Assembly: GCF_026914265.1 (NCBI RefSeq)
Contig: NC_069138.1
Span: 26,007,262 to 26,071,261, forward strand
Source of the DNA: Mya arenaria
Lineage: Eukaryota > Mollusca > Bivalvia > Myida > Myidae
Reading direction: 5' to 3'
Length of the DNA stretch: 64,000 bases
A program made the position numbers and the translations under genes. Under the pieces are notes generated by a model. That model ran no database searches. It had not been told where the DNA came from and saw only the letters and a program-made list of their open reading frames with translations. Positions 49,301 to 58,863 of the stretch are shown in pieces. Each line of letters begins with the position of its first letter. Positions within the stretch are counted from its first letter, which is position 1.

Positions 49301-50820
49301 GGTGCAGGTTTGTCATATTTCATAACCTTCTATAAAATCCATTTTTTTCTTTTCAAAGTAAGTTCGTTTACATTATAATGTTACTTTTAAAAGGTTACTT
49401 TAATTAACTAGTGTAAGCGAAAAGTAGTATTGCAAAAACAATAATATATAAATATCATCAACACTATTGAAACTTAATTCAACGAGAGTCGATTTATCAA
49501 ATTGAAACAAGTCTGCTTTGCAATAATTTATAGTTGTTTATGCACCTCACATCATATACACAACCTTCTTCTTTCGATGTTTTCAATTGTTTCTGCATCT
49601 CATATAATGTACCAATCTTGCATTATATTGTTTTCAATTGTTTCTGCATCTCATATAGTGTCCCAGACTTGCATTTTATTGTTTTCAATTGTTTCTGCAT
49701 CTCATATAATGTACCAAACTTGCATTATAATGTTTTCAGTTGTTACTGCACTTATTCCTTCCACTTTGTTCGATGAGCATCTCAATATCTAGTGTTGTCT
49801 TGCCATATTGGGCATGGGGTGAAACAAACGTTATAGCGGTTGGTCTGTTTGAATACTGCAATTTTACTGAGGAGAACCGCATTTCAAACCAAAGCGAGTG
49901 TTCATCATTGTTTGTCTGTTTTCAATCAGATTTCAGTAAGTTTTTTATAACAGATATCTTGAATAAAACTCTTTAAAATGTTTTCTCTGCAGCGTTAATG
50001 CTACCATAAAGAAACTCTTAAGTCTTAATGATTGCAATGATTTCAAAAATATTTTCTTACCCTAATACTTTAATACTACATATAAATACTAATGCATTTA
50101 TTTCTCTTTGTTTCAGAAATACATTTGCTCATAAAGGCAGCTTCCGGTCTACAGATCACATATATTGTCTTACACGTTATAACTATCTTACTGGCAACAA
50201 TAAGCCAACAAAAAGAAGACGATTCGTACGATCAGCCGGATACATGTCAATACTGCAATGGGGTTGTTGTTTTGATTGCGGGTAATATAATATATCATTT
50301 TTATTATCAATCAGCTTTTTAACAAAACCGGCTGAAAACTCGTCTAATATTATCAATGCAATACTTTTTAAACCGCAAAAATGCCAGCTTTTACGCTTGC
50401 TTATGTCTAAGCCTGAGCACAATTTTCAGACGTGATCATTTCATCATTATGAACAACGAACAAAGGTACGAAAGCTAGTAAAATTATGATCAGAATACTG
50501 TTTTTCCATTTTTAGCTGCAATTTGCTACATCGGCATCATCGTATTTTTATCCGGTGTTATCCAATCACACAGTTTTAAAGGCGGTCCACCGCGCCTGTC
50601 AATCAATCTGGCGATGATATCATGTGTTTTGTACCTCACTTATGCAGCCGTTTGCTTTGGACAGCCTAAAGTGCACATATGTGTACCAACGTCGACTGCT
50701 GTGGTCTATTTACTGATATTTATGATGACAAACAAAACTGTTTTGATCGTTGTATTAGTTTTGATTGGTCTGTTTATATCAGGTACGCTTATCGTTTTGC
50801 TCAAGAAATGCAGAAAGTAA
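45719..50820 (+). CDS. Gene D: Cys-rich six-pass claudin-like protein with MAEQRYKT start, 7 exons, 433 aa
   Basis: Exons: 45719-45743, 46759-46854, 47089-47184, 48889-49307, 49740-49935, 50117-50281, 50516-50820; 434 codons, all phases match. Two tandem GEVPGR-type exons of 96 nt each (DVCHGEVPGRMPSAERM, DVCDGEVLGQLLSPERM). The Ser-rich short exons are absent, so the second 96-nt exon joins the Cys exon directly. The Cys exon is the longest in the window (139 codons), with an internal near-repeat (RGQICIGDC and SGNICTDDC). The loop reads GLFEYCNFT, so one of the paired Cys found in the other copies is Tyr. Last exon as in gene C, ending LLKKCRK. Gly2 is absent, so N-myristoylation is not possible from this start. 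Confidence 0.78.
46213..46376. repeat. (CA)n microsatellite in intron 1 of gene D
   Basis: CA repeats with ACGC and CACGTACG variants over about 160 bp. Overlapping His/Thr-rich frames are by-products. Confidence 0.95.
49579..49739 (+). repeat. 51-bp tandem array of 3' splice-site copies before the TM1 exon of gene D
   Basis: Units start at 49579, 49630, 49681 and 49732 with exact 51-bp spacing. Each begins GTTTTCA(A/G)TTGTT followed by (T/A)CTGCA, i.e. the acceptor and first codons of the TM1 exon. Only the last has TTTTCAG and is the usable site; the three upstream copies have TTTTCAA. The array was therefore created by duplicating the acceptor. Confidence 0.85.
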
Positions 50821-50973
50821 TTAACTGCATGGCTATAACAAAAAACGCAGGAAAGTGGTATGCTTACCATTGCACTGTGCAGGAAATTCAGACAGTAAAT
50901 AACTGCATAAATAGAGAGAAACTTAAGAGAAGTAACACTCATTTCTAGTGTTTCACGACCAACGCCACACTTT

Positions 50974-50999
50974 AATAAAAGAATTACTTGTGTAATAAA
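50974..50999 (+). other. Polyadenylation signals of gene D
   Basis: Two AATAAA hexamers, at 50974 and 50994, about 155-175 bp after the stop codon. Position and sequence fit a normal cleavage signal. Not confirmed. Confidence 0.45.
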
Positions 51000-52494
51000 C
51001 TTAAAACAACATTATAAAAAGTGACATATGTTATGAGAAAATTATAATTGCTGGAATGTCACCATCATGTAAAGGATGACGTTTACACAATCCCACGTAT
51101 AAGTACAAACAGTGCGGTGAAAATGTAAGCAGCAAGTAGATCAAGTACATCCAGCATGTTAACAAGTTGTTGTTTTTTAATCACAAATCATTCAGCTTCA
51201 AAACCTATACTAATGAAAAGAAGTCAATGGTCTGAAATGGTTTAACTTTGTTTTGATTCAATGTCATGTGTTAATAAAAAGTGGAAAAAAACCCATCTAA
51301 TACTTCGGAAAAGATGTAATTGTGTTTAATAGACAACGGTTTTATTTTTTGGGATTAAATCTGTGCTGTTTTTTGGCGACATTGCGTGTATCTGATTTGT
51401 CTGTAAAGTTTATTATAATAAGATAAATTCAATGTTTGATTCAGGTAGAAATAATTTAATGTCTAAACTTTAAAATAATTAATTTCTAAATAACATCGAA
51501 ATTTTGTTTCAGTAGAAAGGCTATTGTAAACCTCAAATTTATGAAAACAAAACATGTATTAATTTACTTTACGAAAGTCAATTTATTGTTGACGTTTGTT
51601 TAGATCAAATTGATTCTGCTGTTTTTCTTCCTTTCTCCATTAAAAATCACCTTTTATACAAGTTTAATGAATTAATATTATTAATATAACTACTGTACAA
51701 TAATATTTCCCTCAATGAATTAATATCCATATTAAATGAAATGCGAAACTGTTCCTACAAGGAACATACATGTAGGAGTTAAAAGTGATCATAGTCATTA
51801 TAAATGCATAGGTTTATACACTGATTTGCGTAATTTACGATTGCAGATGATTTTTTTATCTATACGTATTTACGTTTTGTGACCTTTAGATTTATGATAT
51901 TTGATATTTTATCTAAATTTAATAAAAAGAAATGTAACTCAAATTAACTGGATTGTCTTTTTCACTAACAGTTTGTAAAACAAACTTAAAAGCAAATGTA
52001 TATGCTTTGGATTTAAAACTTTACGCACAAGAAGGAGAAAATAAATCAAAATCAAAATAAATCGGAAGATGTCGTCAATATTACGCACTAATACTCAATC
52101 ATATTTTTCTTGTTTTACGACTAACGAAACAGATACGTATATTATGTACGGTCACATTAAGAATTTGGAGGGTTGAAATTGTCTACCGAAAGGTCACTTA
52201 TTATCAAACAAATTCCAAAAAATGCCTAATTGGAATAATTTGAGCAGCATAAGGGAAAATGTCAGCATTATGGGTTTCCTTGTCTTTACTATATCTCAGT
52301 TATATAAAAACAACATATTTTGTGTTTAATATATAGAAAACAGAGTAATTACACTACTGTTGATAAGTGCAGATTGTCGGAGGTCATGGCGGATAGCAAT
52401 GGGCAACTAATAAGCCCCGCTTAATCTGGACGCTGATTGGTCAGTCGGGTATAATCCGGCCAGTTTGACAGGCCGCGTCATGTTAATTGATGTT
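51000..52494. other. No gene seen
   Basis: AT-rich D-E spacer. About 51345-51410 is similar to the end of the 38.2-kb block ('AAATCTGTGCTGTTT', 'GACATTG'), so it is a remnant of the duplicated 3' flank. A less AT-rich patch at 52375-52490 is unidentified. Confidence 0.45.
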
Positions 52495-52697
52495 TAATGC
52501 ATGTTTCTTAGACCGTTGGTAACGGTTTAAGCCATAAAACATTACTTTTGGAGCGGAAATATGAAAATCTACGATTTGATTTTTGTCAACAATCTTATAT
52601 CGTTGGTTTGCAGATATTTACGCAAAAAAATGCCCTTTCCAAGACAACAATTAAAAAAGTTGTAAAAATGGTATATCTGTGAGAGTGCAGCTTTAAA
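52495..52697. mobile_element. Half copy of the 'GCTGCACTCTCA' foldback MITE
   Basis: Same family as 18032-18379: 'GGTTTAAGCCATAAAACAT', 'TTGGTTTGCAGATATTTACG', 'CCAAGACAACAATTAAAAAA' and the end 'GTGAGAGTGCAGCTTTAAA'. Only one arm plus the centre is kept. Confidence 0.85.
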
Positions 52698-52889
52698 CAC
52701 ACCACTTAACTGACAAACTGATATAACCCACCAAACGTCTTGTCAACATGTTGAATTCATTAAATCTTCGAAACGAATCAAAATAAACTATAATAGTGAG
52801 GGTGATTTAATATCCATGTATCAAGAAACAAACCTTTAAACTTGGAAAACTATATTAAATCTAATTAATGTTAACCCATATGATTTTGT

Positions 52890-53430
52890 ATACTGGAATG
52901 TGGGTCACGCGACCATCTTCTTAATGTACCAAGCCTTTGTGCCAAGAAGTTTTTAAACCTCCTCGTGCATGACAAGGTTACAACCCATAACGACCAAATA
53001 ATATTATCTAGTGTATATATGTAGCATTTCATAATGATTCTACTCTAAGTGTGACCTTGGACTTTGAAGTAAAGACGTGTTTTTTTTACTCGACACGTTG
53101 TCTTAGCGAACACTTGTGCCAAAGCCCCTTCAGAGTATTACAGAATTACAGCACGCCCGACCAGCTATACTCTATTTATGTTCGTATATGCAGCATTCCA
53201 TAAACACTAAACTCTTAAGAGTGACCTTGAACTTTTAGGTAGGGTCGCAGGTCAAATATGCGATACATCGTTTTTATGTACCAAACGCTTGCTTGAATTT
53301 AATTTAAATTTGCATAAATGCAGCATTCCATAATGATTAAACTAAAATCTTAAACCTTAAAGGAGGGTCGTGTGTCTTACACGCGAAAATTTGTCTTCAT
53401 GTATCAATTTTTTGATAATTTACCAAATTT
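52890..53430. repeat. Degenerate tandem repeat, about 150-bp units
   Basis: Three diverged units contain 'GCATT(T/C)CATAA', then 'GTGACCTTG(G/A)ACTTT' and 'GGGTCG(C/T)', at about 53023, 53191 and 53323. Interspersed 'ATGTACCAA' blocks occur at similar spacing. No coding content. Confidence 0.6.
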
Positions 53431-53898
53431 TGTATACAATAAAGTTGTGTTTTTGAACAGATACTGTTACATATAATTAGTGTTATTCTGCGTATCATCG
53501 GTTAACCCCGACTGACCTATTCCATTCCTATCCATTTATCAGCGTTGGGTAACCATGCACATGCATTGTCGTTTGACAATGTAAATGAACCCAAAGCGGC
53601 TGCAAAGAATTCGGATACTCTGTGACTCAGAAGACGTTAAAATAAATATGTTTTTCGGGCCATGCAAACAATTGTTTACAAGAAACAGAGAGTACAATCT
53701 AAAACAAATATTACAAAATAACATTTAACAGGATTTTATTTGTGATTTTTTTAATCAACAAATGCTAAATTCTCAATAATAAATCAATTTCCAGAACATA
53801 AGAGTGACGTGAATCTGCCAATTTTAGAGAGACGCCCGATATTGCGTGAAAATGTAGAAAGACGCGGCTCGTAGTTAAGCGAAAAAACGTTTCCGTAT

Positions 53899-54460
53899 TT
53901 AATTGTGTAAGCTACGACGTTCAAAATGAATTGTCTTATTTGCAAAGTTTACGTGTTTAAGTAAATTGAAGAAAAAATAATATAAATACATACGGTATAT
54001 CTCATTTTCAAACTCAATTGATGGTACCCTAAATTGCAAATAATACTGGTCAGCGGTATATGTTATGGTTAGCGATGGGTCGTCGACAAAGATTTTGAAG
54101 GTAGTGAAGTCTTTGAAAAGACGTATTGGTGATTTTGTTTCATGAACAAGGTCATTGAAGTAGTATATTATAGGTAAGAACCCAGTAGATTTTGTAACCG
54201 TATCTGACAAAGTACCGAAAACACAACGCACTGTATTCTGTTAATGAGATAATCAGTAAGCCATTTGAATAGGGAATTGAAAAAGCCACTATCCGCGAAA
54301 GCTTAAAAAGAAGACATTCTTGTCAGCCGCGACCTAATGCTTTCGATATATCACAGAATACTGCTTTTACTTCCATTCATTCATCTAGAGCAAGGCAGAA
54401 CGAGTGGTAAATATGAACAAGCTTTATGACCTTGTGTAGTCATTGTGGGTAAAGTTTGAC
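53899..54460 (-). mobile_element. LINE reverse transcriptase relic
   Basis: On the minus strand from about 54420 downward, AVFCDISKAL and later LLFKLS resemble the RT block 'AVFCDISKAFDRVWHEGLLFKL'. Then VFGTLSDTVTKSTGFLPIIY, YFNDLVHETKSPIRLFKDFT and FVDD follow, matching 'VPQGSVLGPLLFLIYINDL...IRLFADDT'. The conserved ADD active site is altered to KDF, and frames are broken elsewhere. Old 5'- and 3'-truncated copy, in the opposite orientation to the host genes. Confidence 0.8.
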
Positions 54461-54469
54461 TAAAATGGA

Positions 54470-55030
54470 GCTAAGTAATTATTATGAGGTAAGATGATGT
54501 ACATGTATTAGTACAAAATTCTATATAAAACCTTACTTAAATACTCAACAAGGATATTGGACAGTAATTAACAACACTTATGGGATCGGACTTTCAAAAA
54601 GCACTGACTTAAGCCTGCTTTAACTGATTTTGAATTTTACTGGAGCGAAGAGAGTAATTAAACTGATCTTAGCTACGGAATTGCAATTTGTATTATGTGT
54701 ACTACAGTTCGCTATCGAATTTCAATATCGTCCTTGGATGACTTTATCTTGACCTTTTGTACTTCTTTTTTACCTTTTGAAGCCACAGCAATGCAATTCG
54801 GACCATCAGTACAGTTTTGCAAACCGATATCAATATTGACTATGCATAACGTTGATAATAACCTTTCGATTGACTACCTTATGTTTGAATCTACCAAATT
54901 AAAAGTCGAATCATATGTACGTATTGCAAACTAATATCAATGCACTTTCAAGGGCTTGCCTTCTAAAGCTACTTTCACAAAATTTTAAGCACAATTTTGG
55001 AAAATAATGCAACAAATTGCACGGTATACT
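54470..55030. other. No gene seen
   Basis: AT-rich spacer between the LINE relic and the 145-bp tandem repeat. One 79-codon frame (54695-54934) has no features. Confidence 0.4.
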
Positions 55031-55034
55031 CTGT

Positions 55035-55430
55035 GTTAGTCATGGTCAAGAACAAGGTCACTGTTACTAAAAATAGAAAAACGGCTGGCTAAGAAAAACA
55101 TTACTCACGATTGACATATTACAACCAAACTTGGTATATAGGAAGAGTTTATGAATACCTTTCATGGGATTGCGTTAGGTGCCCCTAGGATCAGGGTCAA
55201 GGTCACTGTTACTAAAAATAGATAACCGTTTTTTACTGAATAACTTTAGTTAGTGTTGACATATTGCAACCAAACTTGGTATATAGGAAGAGTTTATTAA
55301 GACCTTTCATGGGATTGCGTTAGGTCCTCCTAGGATCAGGGTTAAGGTCACTGTTACTAAAATAGATAACCGTTTTTTACTGAATAACTTTAATTAGGGT
55401 TGACATATTGTAACCATTTTTTTATTTTTA
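55035..55430. repeat. 145-bp tandem repeat
   Basis: Units start with 'AAGGTCACTGTTACTAAAA' at 55054, 55199 and 55344 (exact 145-bp steps) and contain 'CAAACTTGGTATATAGGAAG' and 'TTTCATGGGATTGCGTTAGG'. Related degenerate text continues to about 55660 ('GTCGAAGTCACTGTTAT'). A typical non-coding tandem satellite. Confidence 0.88.
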
Positions 55431-55879
55431 ACCAGGTCTTCACAAAGAGAAACCTGATTATCGGAATGACGTATGGTGTTGTTCGGGCGTGCTAGCGGGA
55501 GGTCGGCGTCAAACTCACCTATGGTATGAATACATTTAGTTTGCTATGACATATAGTGACCAATCTATGAAGGAACAGTATATGGAGGACTTCCATGACA
55601 TTTCATTTGCAGTCCCTTGGGTCGATGTCGAAGTCACTGTTATTATATATAGAATTTTTTTTTATAAGTGAATCTCACAACAATGGCTGAAGTTCTTCTG
55701 TCTTTGAAAACCTTGTTTCCACGCATTGTGGCTTTTTGTTTGCTCTTTAATGTGTCTTTTCTATTGCTTTGGACAATCACAAATAACATCATTATTTCAT
55801 TTATTTCTTAGACAAAGTGGAGTATAGTCGAGCAGCCTGTCCAGCGACAGCTCTTGTTGCCTGAGAGAACTTCTCTAGC

Positions 55880-56217
55880 ACAAGTCGGTAAGCATTGCGC
55901 AGATTCACAGATGCTGTGGTACTTTCTCGTATATTTTGCTGAATTAAATGATATGATTATAATCGGATGTTAATGGAATTAAGGATGGTGTGAAATATCA
56001 TAGAAATTTAAATAAAAGTATGACATGACATCGCTTATTTGCGCTCATCTATTTAAGGGGAGTGTATTTAATGTGCTGAAATTATAACTATTATCTATTA
56101 ATTAGAATACCAGCGAACTATTGAAAAACAACTCGTGTTAAATACATGTATACTAAAACGTTCCCTTTATTCATGATAAATCAGCAATTTAATATCGAAA
56201 CACACACATGCACGCAT

Positions 56218-56248
<31 letters not shown>

Positions 56249-57032
56249 CACACGCACACACACACACTCAAGCACGCACGCACGCACACACGCACACACG
56301 CACACACACACACACACACTTATATATTATATATGCATATAAATTACCAGCTTATGGAGGCGTCAAAATGTAAAAAGATCAATTCCACATATATATTTAT
56401 TCTGTTTTTTTTAATCATGTATTGGATCAAGTTCTCATCCTATATTCCTAGGGCACTGACATATCATTCAAGTATATGAAATACATGCAAAAAAGAGTAA
56501 ACATAAGAACAAACCATATATCAATATATTGAAGAACCTGTAACCTGACACATAGACCATTGCGGTTTCATAGTCTGGTTAATAAGCCTTGTTGCTGGAT
56601 ACTGTAAGAATGTGTTTTTCAATCAGTTGTACTGCTTGAAAAATGAGTAAGGTTTTAAACTTTAGCTCGATGCAAAACAGTCCATAACCTATTCATTCTC
56701 ACAATGCAGTATCACGTCCTGCACATTCCTATGAAAGGCCTAAATAAAAGATTTAATGTTTCCCCTCCCATGACCGACCTGAAACATGGGCCGACTTAAT
56801 TTTTTAGTGCAAAATGTAAGGTGATATTTCTGTTCAGCTATTTGTTTTTGAAGCATTAAAGGTCTAAGTTACTCTGGCCTTATTTTTTCTCGTTATGCGA
56901 CTGATCCAGTTTTTTATAAAGATATTCTCAAATAGTTCCACAAACCACGGACATTTCAGCATACTCGAATAAGTTATATAACTGTTCTTGAAAATGATAT
57001 TAAGAAGCCTATTTATCGACCGACCGACCTTC
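55880..57032. repeat. Segmental duplication: 5' flank of E shared with 5' flank of D
   Basis: 55915-56100 matches 39090-39260. 56095-56140 and 56395-56610 match 40795-41130 ('AGAATACCAGCGAACTATTG', 'GTTCTCATCCTATATTCC'). 56615-56740 matches 41805-41920. Together with the shared introns this shows that the D and E units derive from one duplication of many kilobases. No gene lies inside. Confidence 0.8.
56199..56320. repeat. (CA)n/(CGCA)n microsatellite
   Basis: About 120 bp of ACGC and AC units inserted into the D/E shared flank. Absent from the D copy. Confidence 0.95.
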
Positions 57033-57200
57033 ACTCATTCTTCCTCGGCTGTGGGGGAGTGGGGGGGGGGGGGAGAAAATACAGAATATTTTAAGTCTGG
57101 CCTAGTACCGAAAGTTTTCCCCAAATATAACTGAAGCTCTAATTGTATTCATATCGACCATGAAAGGTTTGCGAACGCGATCTCCATTTTGTCTTAAAAT
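57033..57200 (+). promoter_or_regulatory. Conserved promoter block of locus E
   Basis: Block 1 (57033-57112, interrupted by a G run at 57060-57073) and block 2 ('TTCATATCGACCATGAAAGG', 57147-57166) are both present. Unlike C and D, the distance to the ATG is about 230 bp, because the leader segment ending 'TTCTAAGGTTTAA' is tandemly repeated (about 57240 and 57355). Confidence 0.5.
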
Positions 57201-57379
57201 AATCAGTGTGATGCTGCATTCATAGATGACTACAGTGTTGTAAAATGTTGAGCTAAGGTTTAAGTCTATTTACAGCTATATGTGAATCATCTAAATTTAT
57301 CTTGAAAAGTATCACTGGATATTACATGCATGAACTATTACATTGTTGTAATGTGTTGTTCTAAGGTTTAACTGGGATA

Positions 57380-58812
57380 ATGGGCGGACAAGGAAGTAAA
57401 ACAGGTATGTAAAGATATTCGTCACCAGAACATTACAAAATTATACTTTATTAAGACGTGTGCAGTGTACATCATCTTTGTACTCGTAGATACATATATA
57501 TTATTATTATACATATATGGGCAAAATATGAACTTAAATATGGTATAAAGTCATATCAGTGTTCGTCTTTAACTAGTTTCCATTATAAAACAACAATGAA
57601 AACTACAGGGACCAGTCCAGATGCCAGGAATTTAACAGTAACCACGTTAAAAGCACAATGTCACGGCACAACAGACACTACACGAGAAGTTATCAGAGTA
57701 ATATTCTTAACCTTAAGTGTAAAAAGGCCTTTAATATGTGTATGATGATGTCAATAAAGACTACCGGACTCAGTTTATGTCACAAATGAGAATACAAATA
57801 AAATATAATGCAAGAAAGGGGCGCTTTTTTGTAGCATTCAAAGGGCATTCACCAAAAATGTGAATAATAGTTTTACTGTATCACAGTGACCTTGCTGTAT
57901 ATGACTAAAACGGAGAATTCGGTGATAATTATAACATACAGAAAACGAACGCCTCCTTTAAAGAACTTATTTTTAGTACACTTTCCTTTTTTATTATGTT
58001 TAACTTTCTAGCTTAAATTATTAATAACTGAGTGATAACGACAATTTTGAACTTCGTTTTGACCGATGCTAGCTATTAACGACCGGTGGTGGTTTATCCA
58101 CATATATACCCCGTACTATCATTCATATTTTCTTACAACAGATGTCTCAGATGGAGAAGTACAGTGACGGTTGCAGTCATGACAAATACGAGGACAGTGT
58201 GGCTGGTCGCATCGTTGCAGGTACGGTGAGAAGCAGCGACACTACTATTTTTTTCTACATTATAACGGTAATATTATCTTCCACAATGGATGATATATTA
58301 TGTTTTTCAGCATTTAATACTATGAAGGCAGACAGGTACCCATGTTTGTCTTCATGAGGACATAAGGGACCAAAATGTTTGTCATAATCTGTTGGTTAAG
58401 TAGAAATATGTGTTTTAATATCATAGTTTAAAAAGTTTTATACTGAAAAAATAACATACTTTTTTCTCTTGGATCATTCGATTTCAAGTCTTTTTGATCA
58501 TTACATCAAATACCGGTCAATTTTAAAGTGATACTGGTATTCAAAATCGATACATACACATGTATAACACACATTAATTGTAAGTAATAAACCTTTAACT
58601 ACTTACTAAATAATGCATTTATAGAAAAAAATTACAGTGATCAACTGTCGTCGCATAAGGTAGAAATACCATGTTTTCTGCATCTTCCTTGACATTTATC
58701 CTTTTCGGTCAATGTAAACATTTTTCATTGATTTTGATACTGCTTATTTGTGAGTATGGGTGCGTCCTAAACAACAAGTCGTCTGCTCAGGGTATTTAAG
58801 GGTATAAATAAG

Positions 58813-58863
<51 letters not shown>

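Noticed and set aside
48858-49325. ATG at 48858 (MAWYQTFVDADKEL) as the gene start for D
   Set aside because: The homologous position in gene C is preceded by a stop and lacks an ATG in this frame. The acceptor at 48887-48888 and phase agreement with upstream exons fit better. It cannot be excluded as an alternative start.
55035-55430. CRISPR-like array
   Set aside because: Directly adjoining 145-bp units with no separate spacers, in a eukaryotic intergenic region; an ordinary tandem repeat.
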